Source: CAMDPA01 sp963825625 | GTDB lineage: Bacteria; Pseudomonadota; Alphaproteobacteria; Rhizobiales; Hyphomicrobiaceae | Length of the DNA: 64,000 nucleotides | Direction: 5' to 3' | Assembly (NCBI GenBank): GCA_963825625.1 | Contig: CAWGUF010000027.1 | Span: 11,720-75,719 of the forward strand | In this document: piece by piece, positions 1-8,515 of the stretch | Layout: every line of letters begins with the position of its first letter | Position numbering within the stretch: the first letter of the stretch is position 1 | The notes under the pieces: generated by a model | Told to the model about the DNA's origin: nothing | Seen by the model: only the letters and a program-made list of their open reading frames with translations | Database searches by the model: none | Translations under genes and position numbers: made by a program

Positions 1-43
1 TCCATGTGGGCGCGATGCTCTGCGCCGGTGCTGGATCCGCCAT
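1..43 (-). CDS. Possible N-terminus of btaB-like methyltransferase (partial)
   Basis: An ATG on the minus strand at 43 opens a frame that runs off the window edge after 14 codons (MADPAPAQSIAPTW). A purine-rich AGGAAAAG lies just upstream of it. It follows btaA on the same strand after about 70 bases. In betaine-lipid operons btaA is commonly followed by btaB, the SAM-dependent N-methyltransferase that completes diacylglyceryl-trimethylhomoserine. The call rests on position and start signals only; the visible residues carry no diagnostic motif. Confidence 0.3.
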   Translation of the reverse strand, partial: MADPAPAQSIAPTW

Positions 44-110
44 CTTTTCCTGCTGAAGACAAGATTATTACTCTGACTTTCGCGCTGCGGATCGGGCCGC
101 CCTACCAGCT

Positions 111-1385
111 CTAAACGGTCTGGCCGTTGTTTGCGGATCGCATGACATAGACGTGGAAACCGCCGTATATCGATGACCGGTCCTTGAGGCTCAGGGCGCG
201 GCAGCTATCACGGTCGTAGTCGAAGCGCGACAAAATCTCATCGGGGACGCGACCTGGAAGAATCGTCTCCTCGCCGGCAGTGCGAAAGATGACGCGAGCG
301 CCGGGGCTGGCAGCACGAGCGATTTCGGTCCACAGGCTGGTGAGCTGTTCGTCAGTCATCCAGTCCTGCGCATCGAGAAGGACGAAGGCGTTGATGGAGC
401 CCGGCTGTTGCGCGCTCAAGTATTCGGTGAATGAGCGGTGCTGGACGTCTACGTTGTCGATGCGGCCGCGTAGCGTTTCGAAGTTCTCACGCTGCAGATA
501 GGGGGGCAGAGGGCCGGAGCCGCCAGACGCATAGCGCCGACCGAATGCTTGCCAGGCAAAATAGTTGTCAGCCAGGTCAAAGTCGCAGGCAAGCCGCTCC
601 AGACGTGCGCGCAGCACCTTGGACATGTGGCGTTCGTTGCCCTTCAGCGCCTCGAACTGCGACGGAGGAATGCCGAGCCCAAACAAGGCCGCGGGCTTAT
701 CACACAGCCAGCGGATGTGCTTCTTGTCGAACAGCGGCGCCAATTCGCTCTCGAAAATCCGGCGCTGCTCGTCACGTGACTTGGCGGTCAGGATCTTGCG
801 GGGATCGCGGCCGTGAATGCGGGCGATGAGGTGGCTGGCGCCGATAAACGTGCCAAGCAGGCCATGGCGATAGAGGTTGGACCGGAAATAGGCGATGCGA
901 CGGCGGCCGATGACGTTGCGCGATTCCCAGTAGCGCCGGCTCTGCTCATCGAGATGCGGTTTGATGTAGGTGTTGTAGGCGGCCAAATTCTCGCGGGCGT
1001 CCGCCTCGGCGAAGAAACGGTGGAACGCGGTATAGTCCGGAAGATGGCGTACTGCGGCCGTCTTCAGCTTGTTGAGCGCGATGTGGGCTGGATTGAGATC
1101 GATCGCCGTGACTTTGACGGGGGCAGCGCACAGGTAGCTCAGGATGTTACAGCCGCCTGAGGCGATGGCAACGAGGTGCTCGCCGTCCTTGAGATCGAGT
1201 GCCTCGAGGTCGACAACCGGGTCCTCCCAGATCTGGGGGTAGACCAGGCCGGAGAAGGCCAGAGTGAACAGGCGCTCCTGCAGGCCGCGTCGGCTGATCG
1301 GCTTGTGACGATGCACAGCCTGCTTCAGGCGGTGAAGCCTATTGCGCGAACTGCGCTCCGTCTCAGTCGCCGGTTGTGTCAACAT
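111..1385 (-). CDS. btaA: BtaA-like SAM:diacylglycerol 3-amino-3-carboxypropyltransferase (DUF3419)
   Basis: The 424-residue protein matches the BtaA/DUF3419 family, which transfers the aminocarboxypropyl group of S-adenosylmethionine to diacylglycerol. This is the first step to the phosphorus-free betaine lipid DGTS, made when phosphate is scarce. The N-terminus is basic. Residues 71-80 (LVAIASGGCN) form the glycine-rich SAM-binding loop, followed by the acidic AIDLNPAH at the end of the next strand. The C-terminal third has the family-typical VLLDAQDWM and a final GGFHVY block. Length is normal. It is probably the first gene of a btaAB operon that continues off the left edge. No Pho box was recognised in the 500 bases upstream. 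Confidence 0.85.
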   Translation of the reverse strand: MLTQPATETERSSRNRLHRLKQAVHRHKPISRRGLQERLFTLAFSGLVYPQIWEDPVVDLEALDLKDGEHLVAIASGGCNILSYLCAAPVKVTAIDLNPAHIALNKLKTAAVRHLPDYTAFHRFFAEADARENLAAYNTYIKPHLDEQSRRYWESRNVIGRRRIAYFRSNLYRHGLLGTFIGASHLIARIHGRDPRKILTAKSRDEQRRIFESELAPLFDKKHIRWLCDKPAALFGLGIPPSQFEALKGNERHMSKVLRARLERLACDFDLADNYFAWQAFGRRYASGGSGPLPPYLQRENFETLRGRIDNVDVQHRSFTEYLSAQQPGSINAFVLLDAQDWMTDEQLTSLWTEIARAASPGARVIFRTAGEETILPGRVPDEILSRFDYDRDSCRALSLKDRSSIYGGFHVYVMRSANNGQTV

Positions 1386-1629
1386 TTCTTCTTTCTATTC
1401 TCCGGATCAGGTCTGCGGTCTGTGCCAATTGAATTGAGATAGGTGCTGGTGTCGGGTCGTGCCACGTCTAAGTAAGGACACAAAGATTATCCAGTTGCCG
1501 GAAGTCATCGCATGTGGCCGATCTGCAAGCCAATGCCGCCGACGCTTGGCACCATACATCATGCGCGGGCCGGTGTAGCTGCCGAAGGAGCGGCAATTTC
1601 AGGTCGTACGACACGAGATCACCCAATTC
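1386..1629. other. Non-coding stretch upstream of btaA
   Basis: I see no convincing gene here. The stretch holds the btaA 5' region and the 3' flank of the small broken frame at 1630-1837. Short open frames on the plus strand have no recognisable product and no good ribosome binding site. Confidence 0.4.
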
Positions 1630-1837
1630 TCAGTTCGTCACCAAGTGGGCCTTGCCGAAAGCGTCCGGTTCCTGCCAGGATCGCGGCGCGTGCGGGGGCA
1701 TTTCTTTCTCAATATAGTCCAAATGGCAGATCGAGTAAGGAGCCCGCGCGGGTGGTCGCCCACCCGGCAAATGCGTGGTGCTTGAGGCGTACGCCGGGAC
1801 GGATCAAACGATGACGTCTCAGCTGCGCTTTCACCAT
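1630..1837 (-). pseudogene. Possible small protein gene, frameshifted
   Basis: An ATG at 1837, 5 bases after an AGCAGG, opens a minus-strand frame of 33 codons. The neighbouring frame then continues with a sensible stretch (YSICHLDYIEKEMPPHAPRS) to a stop at 1630. Removing one T near 1738 would join them into a 68-residue basic protein. I do not recognise the product. The repair is inferred, and the two halves could be coincidence. The gene would be divergent from dedA at 1910. Confidence 0.3.
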
Positions 1838-1909
1838 CCTGCTGCCGGAGGGTGTTTATTTTAGGCGTGGCGCTGTTGCAACCGCAAAGATGGATGGCGG
1901 CAAAATTCG

Positions 1910-2437
1910 ATGGTGATGTTCGGAATTGCCGATGTCGCTGACGGCGTACTCGCGTTCGCCCGGGATCACGCCGGATATACGCTGACGATCGTATTCATTC
2001 TTGGGTTTGCGGAAGGGATCGCGCTCGTATCTCTGTTCGTGCCGTCAACGGTGCTGTTCCTGGCACTGGGCGGCATCCACAGTGCAGCTGGTGGAACCTT
2101 CTGGCAGATCTGGCTGATGGGTGCGGCCGGCGCCATAGCTGGGGATATCGTGTCCTATCTGGTCGGTTCCTATTTCAAGGCGGATGTGCACCGGCTGTGG
2201 CCGTTTACACGGATGCCGGGGCTGCTTCCCAAATGCCATGCGTTCGTCGAGCGGTGGGGTTTCTGGAGCATCCTGGGGGGCAAATTCATCGGTGGCTTGC
2301 GTCCGTTCGTGCCGGTGGTCGCCGGCATGCTCGACATGCCGTTGATCAAGTTCCTGGTCGGCAGCGCGGTGTCCTCGCTGGCGTGGGCGGGCGTATTTCT
2401 GGCGCCAGGTTTCGGCGTCGGGCTGGTGGCCAGATAG
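1910..2437 (+). CDS. DedA family (SNARE-associated) inner-membrane protein
   Basis: This 175-residue polytopic protein belongs to the DedA/VTT family, now linked to lipid carrier recycling and membrane homeostasis. Features seen are an N-terminal amphipathic start, the hydrophobic FVPSTVLFLALGG re-entrant segment, the GDIVSYLVGS helix (residues about 78-87) and the family signature GGKFIGGLRPFVPVVAG (about 121-137) with its conserved arginine. C-terminal helices follow and the end lies near the inner face. An in-frame ATG at 1916 is an alternative start. The direct repeat at 2465-2523 lies just downstream. The substrate cannot be inferred. Confidence 0.85.
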   Translation: MVMFGIADVADGVLAFARDHAGYTLTIVFILGFAEGIALVSLFVPSTVLFLALGGIHSAAGGTFWQIWLMGAAGAIAGDIVSYLVGSYFKADVHRLWPFTRMPGLLPKCHAFVERWGFWSILGGKFIGGLRPFVPVVAGMLDMPLIKFLVGSAVSSLAWAGVFLAPGFGVGLVAR

Positions 2438-2464
2438 GCTGGAATTATTTTTCTTCGCGTGTCT

Positions 2465-2523
2465 GCCACACCAACCCTGCGCGCGGTTTTGTTTGCGCGC
2501 GCCGCCACACCAACCCTGCGCGC
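2465..2523. repeat. Pair of 20-bp direct repeats
   Basis: GCCACACCAACCCTGCGCGC occurs at 2465-2484 and again at 2504-2523, separated by 19 bases containing GTTTGCGCGCGCC. It sits between convergent dedA and the luciferase-like gene, overlapping neither stop codon. No function is evident. It could be a slippage product or a remnant of a longer repeat. Confidence 0.8.
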
Positions 2524-2535
2524 AGGTATGGCACG

Positions 2536-3681
2536 TCATGATTTCCAAAGGTTGGACGGACGGCCGCCGGTGTCGAGCGGAACGGTGCCGTCCTTGCGCT
2601 CGGCGACAATTCGACGCCATTCGCGATCGAAGCCGGCGTTATGGCCTTGGAAGCGGGGCATCACATATCGAGCGAACAATTCGGTGGAGCGGCGGATCTT
2701 GTCGAAGTCGCACCATTCGTGGGCGGTCAGCATGACGCCACCGAAGCCACCGGTCTCCTTCTGCTTCTGCTCAATCCAGCGGATCGCATCATCAGGGGTG
2801 CCGATCACCCATTCGCGGCGGTCGACAACGGATTCCGGGGTGAAGTCCTCGAAGGTCTGACCGGGGTACTCGGCGAACAAGCCGCGCAGTCCGATCGATG
2901 CGAAATAATCGACCTCGCTCATCATGCCAGTGCGAACGTCGTCCCAGGCCTGGTTGGCATCCTCGGCAAGGTACATGTACGTCGTGATGCGCCAATTGTC
3001 GCGGTCAGCCGTGCGGCCCGCCTGACTGGCTGCGTCCTCGATGATGCGCCAGCGGGCTGACAGGCCATCTGCGTCGGGTCGCCGGTTCTTGCCCGCCGGA
3101 CACATCCAGATCATGCCGTGGCGACCGATCAACTCCAGGTTCTCCCTGGTGCCGGCCGACGGCAGTGCAAGCGGCAGCCGCGGTTGCTGGAAGGACCGCA
3201 ACTGGAGGCGCAAGTCCTTGAATTGCCAGAAGCGGCCGTCGTGGCTGATCGGCTCCTCCGATTCCAGGAGGCGCACGATGACGTCGATGGCCTCGTGCAG
3301 CATCGGGTAAAGGGAGCTGTCATCCATATTGAACAGGATCTTGTCAGTGACCAGGCTGCAGGGGCCGAGTCCCATGATGGCGCGGCCGAATGTCAGGTGG
3401 TCGAGAAAGCACATGCGCTCGGCAAGGTGGAAAGGGTGGTGGAAGGGGGCACTGAAAACGGAGGTGCCGAGGCGAATGCGGTGGGCCTTGGCCGCGGCCA
3501 TGGACAAGGCCATTTCGGGCGCGGGCATGGTTTCCCAACCGCCGGAATGGTGCTCGCCGATGAAAAATTCGTCGAACCCCAGCCGGTCGGCCAGATGGAT
3601 CAGATCGATGTCTCTTTGAAAGGCGAGTGCCGGGTTCTCGCGTGGGTGATGGCAAGGCATCATGAAAAACGAGAACTTCAT
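2536..3681 (-). CDS. LLM-class flavin-dependent monooxygenase
   Basis: The 381-residue protein has the bacterial luciferase-like TIM-barrel fold: an N-terminal MKFSFFMMP strand, DRLGFDEFFIGEHH at about 30-43, RIRLGTSV, and the GRAIMGLGP segment of the flavin phosphate site. It is closest in feel to limonene 1,2-monooxygenase-type enzymes, which use reduced FMN supplied by a separate reductase to oxygenate small organic substrates. The ATG at 3681 has GGGAGA about 8 bases upstream. It is divergent from rnd across 273 bases. No reductase gene is adjacent, and the substrate is unknown. Confidence 0.8.
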   Translation of the reverse strand: MKFSFFMMPCHHPRENPALAFQRDIDLIHLADRLGFDEFFIGEHHSGGWETMPAPEMALSMAAAKAHRIRLGTSVFSAPFHHPFHLAERMCFLDHLTFGRAIMGLGPCSLVTDKILFNMDDSSLYPMLHEAIDVIVRLLESEEPISHDGRFWQFKDLRLQLRSFQQPRLPLALPSAGTRENLELIGRHGMIWMCPAGKNRRPDADGLSARWRIIEDAASQAGRTADRDNWRITTYMYLAEDANQAWDDVRTGMMSEVDYFASIGLRGLFAEYPGQTFEDFTPESVVDRREWVIGTPDDAIRWIEQKQKETGGFGGVMLTAHEWCDFDKIRRSTELFARYVMPRFQGHNAGFDREWRRIVAERKDGTVPLDTGGRPSNLWKS

Positions 3682-3954
3682 CGCCCGATCTCCCGTAAAC
3701 CGACTTTGTTGTGCCAGTGCCCAATCGCGATGGATCGGGCAGGTTTTGGCTGGCTCGTCAACGCGGCGAGCTTAGCGGAGGCGAGGCGAGGTTGGGAAGG
3801 GGCGGCGCGCATATCAGCCGCCGGTTTCACAATCAGATCCGGGCAGATCCGGGACGTTCATGTTGCCAGACGGGTCTGCTGCAGTGCGGGGAGAGGGCAC
3901 TGCGGCACAACCAGCATTTGCATATGCGGAAAGCTCGGTTATATCCCATCGGCG

Positions 3955-5115
3955 ATGCACGTGATCAATTCAACAGACGAGCTTGCACAAACCTGTAGCC
4001 GGCTCGCTCAGCACCAATTTGTTGCCGTCGACACCGAATTTCTTCGGGAGGAGACCTATTGGCCGCTGCTTTGTCTGGTGCAGCTGGCCAGTCCGGACGA
4101 GGCCGTGATTGTTGATCCTCTGTCCGACGGTGTGAAGCTCGATCCATTGTATGACCTGATGGCGGATAGAAGCGTCGTGAAAGTCTTTCACGCGGGCCGC
4201 CAGGATATAGAGATCATATACAATCAGGCGGGCCTCATTCCGGAGCCTACATTCGATACCCAGGTTGCCGCGATGGTGTGCGGCTTCGGTGAATCGATAA
4301 GCTACGGCAATCTCGTCAAGAAGCTGACCGGCGAGGATGTCGACAAGACCTCGCGATTCACCGATTGGCGGCGCAGACCGTTGTCCAACAGCCAGCTGAC
4401 TTACGCCCTTGGCGACGTCACGCATCTGAGGGTGATCTATCCACAGCTGAAGGATGATCTGGACAGTAGCGGCAGGTTCGAGTGGCTGGCCGAGGAAATG
4501 GCGACCATGACGGACCCGAAGACTTACGCGCATGAGCCGGAGGAGGCCTGGAAGCGGCTCAAGCAGCGGGTGAAGAACCGCAAGGCGCTGGCCGTGCTCA
4601 TGGAACTCGCAATCTGGCGCGAGCGGCTGGCGCAGGCGCAGGATGTGCCGCGGGCGCGTATCCTTCGGGACGAGGCGCTATACGATATCGCCAACAGGAT
4701 GCCGACGGAGACCAAGCAGCTCGGTCAGCTCAGGACATTGAGCGACGGGTTCGCGAGATCAGCCCGGGCGCGCGACATCGTCGAGGCTGTGAATAGGGGG
4801 CTCGAGCGCGATCCGAAGTCGGTGCCGCAGCTCAACTCCGGCAATGTGCTATCGCCGCAGGCAATGGCTTTGGTCGATCTGCTGCGGGTTCTGCTCAAGG
4901 CTGCGGCGGCTAGGCATCGTGTTGCCCCAAAGCTGATCGCAGACACCGACGACCTGGAGCGGATCGCGGCGGATCGCGAGCCTGATGTTCCGGCCCTGAA
5001 GGGGTGGCGTTACGAATTGTTTGGCGAGGACGCCCTACGCCTGAAGCGCGGTGAAATTGCCCTCATGGCCAAGGGGGGCGAAGTCGTTGCCGTGCCAGTG
5101 AACGGCGCGCGCTAA
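3955..5115 (+). CDS. rnd: Ribonuclease D
   Basis: RNase D is a 3'-5' exoribonuclease that trims tRNA and other stable RNA 3' ends. The DEDD catalytic set is visible: D26 and E28 in VAVDTEF, the Asp in HAGRQDIE, and the Tyr/Asp of YALGDVTHL. A C-terminal HRDC region follows, including AVLMELAIWRERLAQ and a second helical repeat. The length of 386 residues is normal. The frame is open much further upstream, but that extension is antisense to the luciferase-like gene and has no family similarity, so I chose ATG 3955, where homology begins (MHVINSTDEL). It is convergent with the ParA-like gene 72 bases downstream. Confidence 0.9.
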   Translation: MHVINSTDELAQTCSRLAQHQFVAVDTEFLREETYWPLLCLVQLASPDEAVIVDPLSDGVKLDPLYDLMADRSVVKVFHAGRQDIEIIYNQAGLIPEPTFDTQVAAMVCGFGESISYGNLVKKLTGEDVDKTSRFTDWRRRPLSNSQLTYALGDVTHLRVIYPQLKDDLDSSGRFEWLAEEMATMTDPKTYAHEPEEAWKRLKQRVKNRKALAVLMELAIWRERLAQAQDVPRARILRDEALYDIANRMPTETKQLGQLRTLSDGFARSARARDIVEAVNRGLERDPKSVPQLNSGNVLSPQAMALVDLLRVLLKAAAARHRVAPKLIADTDDLERIAADREPDVPALKGWRYELFGEDALRLKRGEIALMAKGGEVVAVPVNGAR

Positions 5116-5187
5116 GTTTGGTGACAACCGCGCGGCGGGGTCACCGCATCGATTTCGGGTGCGTGAGCGGTCACGTCGTCAGCACAG

Positions 5188-6111
5188 TCAGCTTGGTGTC
5201 GCCGGCTGAAGCGGTGTGACGTCAACCTCCACTTTGGGAGCGGGCGGCGGCGAGGCTGCCGGCTTGGCGTCGGAGGCCTGGGCCAGCTGCAGGCGTTGCA
5301 AGAGCTCCTCGGCAAGCGCACGCATCGCTACGCCGGCATCACCGGGATACTTGGCAGCATAGGAGCGCTGTTGTGGCGTGAACCTGGCGGCGTCCTGAAG
5401 GGCGTTGATGCGAGGAACCGCTTGCTTGAAGCATCTATTGGCGTCATTGGCGGCGAGCCAGCGGTGGTACTCGTCGTCGGTTGGGGAGAGGCGATCCTTC
5501 ATATTCACGAGGACACCGATGTTCTCGGCGAAACCCATTTCCGGGTTCATGTTCTTGAACCGGCGGAAGACCTCGAGCCCGCAGACCGAAACATAGTCCG
5601 GCTTGGTGGGGGAGGCATGGAAGTCGGCTTCGCGCAGCCAGCTTTCCGTGAGCACCGATAGGCCCGGCGGGCAGTCGATCAGGATGATATCGAATACCGA
5701 GCGAACGTCGGCGAGCAGTTTGCCGATCGTGGAGCGGAGCTTGCCATGGTGGCCTGCTTTCGAGACCTCTCGCTCCAGTAGCGTCAACTCCATGTCGCTT
5801 GGGATCAAATAGACCGAGCGGGCATCGTCGACGTCCGACACGTCGCGGACCACGAACTTCGGCCACTCGACGTCGGCTTCATCCTGCAGGACGGTCCTGA
5901 CCAGGTAATCGACGATTGTCTTGCCGCCCTGCTGGAGCTCGAACAGGCTCTGCGTGGTCATCAGCATGGCGCTGGCGCTGGCCTGTGAATCGGAATCGAT
6001 AATTAAGACGTTCTTGCCATGAAAGGCGGATAACGTCTCCGCCAACGCCAGCACGATTGTCGACTTGCCGACACCGCCCTTCGTATTCATGACCGCAATG
6101 GTGTTACGCAT
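5188..6111 (-). CDS. Orphan ParA/MinD-type ATPase
   Basis: The 307-residue P-loop ATPase has the deviant Walker A KGGVGKST at residues 11-18, the A' motif LIIDSDSQAS and Walker B LIDCPPG. The last 35 residues are alanine/proline-rich and look unstructured. There is no parB partner, no parS nearby and no second open frame in its operon, unlike the true parA at 23520. Orphan ParA-family proteins place other cargo such as chemoreceptor arrays, carboxysomes, flagella or conjugation machinery, but the sequence does not tell which. The SD (GAGGGG) is unusually close to the ATG. Confidence 0.8.
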   Translation of the reverse strand: MRNTIAVMNTKGGVGKSTIVLALAETLSAFHGKNVLIIDSDSQASASAMLMTTQSLFELQQGGKTIVDYLVRTVLQDEADVEWPKFVVRDVSDVDDARSVYLIPSDMELTLLEREVSKAGHHGKLRSTIGKLLADVRSVFDIILIDCPPGLSVLTESWLREADFHASPTKPDYVSVCGLEVFRRFKNMNPEMGFAENIGVLVNMKDRLSPTDDEYHRWLAANDANRCFKQAVPRINALQDAARFTPQQRSYAAKYPGDAGVAMRALAEELLQRLQLAQASDAKPAASPPPAPKVEVDVTPLQPATPS

Positions 6112-6353
6112 ATCCCCTCAACAGCGCGGCTTGCTTAGTCCCCCAAGATGTACGTCTGTGTATCATCGGCGAGCACATTGCGGGGAAATCTTGTCGGGAT
6201 CAAGAAAACATGGGCTCTGAGTGTCGCAGGCTGGCATCAGCGGCGACTTGAATGGCTCGGCAGCAAAGTTGGCGGACCTGACGCAGAACGGCCCCTGCTG
6301 TGACGCAGAGGCCGCTGTTCTCCGTTGTTTGCATCAGGCGACTGCGTCGGCGA

Positions 6354-7091
6354 CTACCAGCGCGAGGTGGTGCGGACCCACCTATGCTCGCCACGCTGCA
6401 CCAGCATCCGATGGCGCTCGACGCCGATGACGGGCGGGTGATTAATGACCCGGGTCGTCGCAGGCCGGACGACCATCGGCTCGGACACGAACGCGTGGAC
6501 GGGCGGCTGATAGACGCTGCGGGTGCGAGCGGTTCGAAGAAGCACACGCTGGTGGACCGTGCGGTATTCGGCCGGGACGGTGCGGGCAACCTTGCCGGGG
6601 CCGGAAACCTTCACGTTCCTGACGACGCGGCGGGTGACTGCCGGTACGACCACCTTGCACTTGCGCTCGCGGCCAAACAGGTCGCGGCGATATTGCCAAG
6701 TGACCCTGGCTGGCTTGACAACCACATGGCCTACGACCTGCCTGGTGACGGCGGGTACGTGCTCGTAGACTGTCCGTGCGGGGCGAACCATGACGGTCTT
6801 CGCGCGGCTGCCATAAAGCGCTGGCTGATGATAGCGATGCCAGCGACCGGGCACCGTCTCGACCCGGCGGGTGCGGTTCATGACGACGGGTGGATGGCGG
6901 ACGACCTCGCTGCGGCCGGGATGAATGACGACATGGCGCTCGACCGTGGCGTACCTGTCCGGCGTTCTGACCTTCTCGTAGCATTCCGCAGTCCGACCGC
7001 GGCAGCCGAGATCGAACGCGCTTGCCGGTGTCGAAAGCGCCGAAACGACCATAACGGCAGCGCCACCAATTAACCCCACCCTCACTCGCAT
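6354..7091 (-). CDS. Secreted basic repeat protein of unknown function
   Basis: The product has 245 residues. I chose the ATG at 7091 because GGAGGA lies 6 bases upstream; an ATG at 7103 is also in frame. A Sec signal peptide ends about ALSTPASA. The mature part is rich in Val, Arg and His and built of imperfect repeats of the type 'P-A-x-T/Y-R-x-V-x-x-x-V-x-V-x-P/A-x' (PAVTRQVVGHVVVKPARVTW, then VPAVTRRVVRNVKV, then VPAEYRTVHQRVLL). Similar repeats occur in some OmpA- and peptidoglycan-binding-domain envelope proteins, but no such domain is present here. Two or three early cysteines could pair. The function is unknown. Confidence 0.65.
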   Translation of the reverse strand: MRVRVGLIGGAAVMVVSALSTPASAFDLGCRGRTAECYEKVRTPDRYATVERHVVIHPGRSEVVRHPPVVMNRTRRVETVPGRWHRYHQPALYGSRAKTVMVRPARTVYEHVPAVTRQVVGHVVVKPARVTWQYRRDLFGRERKCKVVVPAVTRRVVRNVKVSGPGKVARTVPAEYRTVHQRVLLRTARTRSVYQPPVHAFVSEPMVVRPATTRVINHPPVIGVERHRMLVQRGEHRWVRTTSRW

Positions 7092-7285
7092 CAATTCCTC
7101 CATCCCGTCATAGAAATGCCGCGACTGCGCAATCCCGGCGAATGCCGTGGAGCGATCGCCACAAGGATTTCATGATAAATGTTTTCCGGCTCCATATAAA
7201 GCAAAGCGAAGAAACGAGGTAAAGCGAACGACTTGTATATCTAAAACACGAAACGGGTTGTGTTATTTCAGGATGCATTTTTATA

Positions 7286-8314
7286 CCTGCTTACCCATGA
7301 TCGTCAGCCAAGTTTGAGCCACACGGGTCTGCGATTTTGCTGTGCATTCTGAGGGAGATGGCTCATGGCGCGGAACAAGGTGCAATTCCAGAAAGGCCTT
7401 TCGGAGGCTGAATTCCTGCGGCTCTATGGTGACGAGGATGCGTGCCGCGAGGCGCTTTTCCGCTGGCGCTGGCCTGGCGGCTTCGAGTGTCCGGCGTGCG
7501 GCGAGCGGGGCCATTGCGTGCTCGACCGGCGTGCGCTGATCCAGTGCAACACCTGCCGCACTCAGACATCGTTGACCGCCGGCACGATCTTCGCCAACAC
7601 CAAATTGCCGCTCACGACTTGGTTCCGCGCCATGTACCTCATCACGCAGTCGAAGCAGGGCATCTCGACGGTCGAACTCGGCCGCCGCCTCGACGTGCGC
7701 CAGACCACGGCCTGGGCGATGAAATCGAAACTCACGCAAGTGATGCTTGAACGCGACGCGAAGAAACTGCTCGACGGCCGCGTCGAGATGGATGACGCCT
7801 ATCTCGGTGGCCGGCGATCAGACGGCAAGACGGGACGCGGTGCGCCGGGAAAGACGCCGTTCGTGGCCGCGGTCGAGACCACCGACGACGGCAAACCGAA
7901 ACGCGTGCAATTGCGTCGCGTCACACGCTTCTCGAAGAAGGCGATCAAGGCGCTGGCTGGCCGGACGTTGAAGCCCTCGGCGCGCGTCGTCACCGACGGG
8001 CTCGGCTGCTTTCACGGGCTCAAGGGATCGGTCGAAGCGCACAACCGGCTCATCGTCGCCCAACTTGGCCACGCCGAGAAACTGCCGCAATTCCAGTCGG
8101 TCAACACCGTGCTCGGCAACATCAAGAGCGCGATTACCGGGACATATCGCGCGGTCAGGAAGCACGCCGATCGCACGCTCGCCGAATTCGAATGGCGTTT
8201 CAATCGGCGCTATGATCTCGCCGCCATGATCCCCCGCCTCGGCTGGGCCGCAACCCACACGCCGCCGATGCCCCATCGGCTTCTGAAGATGGCTGAGAGT
8301 GGTGGGTAAGCAGG
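7286..8314 (+). mobile_element. IS1595-family insertion sequence, copy A
   Basis: The element is 1029 bp, bounded by 12-bp inverted repeats CCTGCTTACCCA (7286-7297) and TGGGTAAGCAGG (8303-8314). It is flanked by a perfect 8-bp target duplication, TTTTTATA, at 7278-7285 and 8315-8322. An 8-bp duplication is typical of IS1595. One intact transposase gene fills it. A near-identical copy lies in opposite orientation at 58069-59097. It landed beside the terminator of the TRAP binding-protein gene and breaks no gene. Confidence 0.95.
7365..8309 (+). CDS. IS1595-family (ISXO2-like) transposase, copy A
   Basis: The product has 314 residues. An N-terminal zinc ribbon (CPAC...CNTC, about residues 44-67) binds DNA. 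The ISXO2-like DDE-type catalytic domain has the first Asp in EMDDAYLGGRRSDGK, the second in VVTDGLGCF and the C-terminal acidic residue in LAEFEWRFNRR. The gene is intact and ends 5 bases before the right end of the element. It differs from copy B by only two visible residues (Asp/Gly in RLDVRQ and Val/Ile in GSVEAHN), so both transposed recently or are kept alike by conversion. Confidence 0.95.
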   Translation: MARNKVQFQKGLSEAEFLRLYGDEDACREALFRWRWPGGFECPACGERGHCVLDRRALIQCNTCRTQTSLTAGTIFANTKLPLTTWFRAMYLITQSKQGISTVELGRRLDVRQTTAWAMKSKLTQVMLERDAKKLLDGRVEMDDAYLGGRRSDGKTGRGAPGKTPFVAAVETTDDGKPKRVQLRRVTRFSKKAIKALAGRTLKPSARVVTDGLGCFHGLKGSVEAHNRLIVAQLGHAEKLPQFQSVNTVLGNIKSAITGTYRAVRKHADRTLAEFEWRFNRRYDLAAMIPRLGWAATHTPPMPHRLLKMAESGG

Positions 8315-8330
8315 TTTTTATATTTTGGCG

Positions 8331-8365
8331 ATAAACGAAAATGGCGCCGCATTGCAGCGGCGCCA
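8331..8365 (-). terminator. Rho-independent terminator of the TRAP binding-protein gene
   Basis: The stem TGGCGCCGC / GCGGCGCCA (8342-8350 and 8357-8365) with a 6-base loop is followed on the minus strand by ATTTTCGTTTAT. It lies downstream of the stop at 8516 and has been pushed away from it by the MITE inserted between. Confidence 0.75.
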
Positions 8366-8388
8366 GTGTTTCTGCTGTCAAACAGGAG

Positions 8389-8501
8389 GGCTCTGTTCGG
8401 GGTCTATGTTGGCTTGCCCCTAAGTTATTGATGTTGCAGTGTTTGCCATCGACTGAAAACGCCGTACTCTCGGGCCCGCAACATCAGTGCCGAACAGAGC
8501 C
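8389..8501. mobile_element. 113-bp MITE related to the IS at 62186
   Basis: A non-coding element with terminal inverted repeats GGCTCTGTTCGG / CCGAACAGAGCC, identical over 12 bases to the ends of the IS1595-type element at 62186-63231. Similarity resumes further in (ATGTTG at both ends). It is flanked by a perfect 8-bp duplication, AACAGGAG, at 8381-8388 and 8502-8509. It has no room for a protein gene, so it must have been moved in trans. It sits 7 bases past the natural stop of the TRAP gene. Confidence 0.9.
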
Positions 8502-8515
8502 AACAGGAGAGGTGC

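Noticed and set aside
3118..3954. Long in-frame extension upstream of rnd (would make a 665-residue protein)
   Set aside because: It is antisense to the luciferase-like gene, has no family similarity, and RNase D homology starts exactly at ATG 3955.
4436..4446. TATCCACAG resembling a DnaA box
   Set aside because: Single copy inside the rnd coding sequence, without an AT-rich unwinding region or further boxes.
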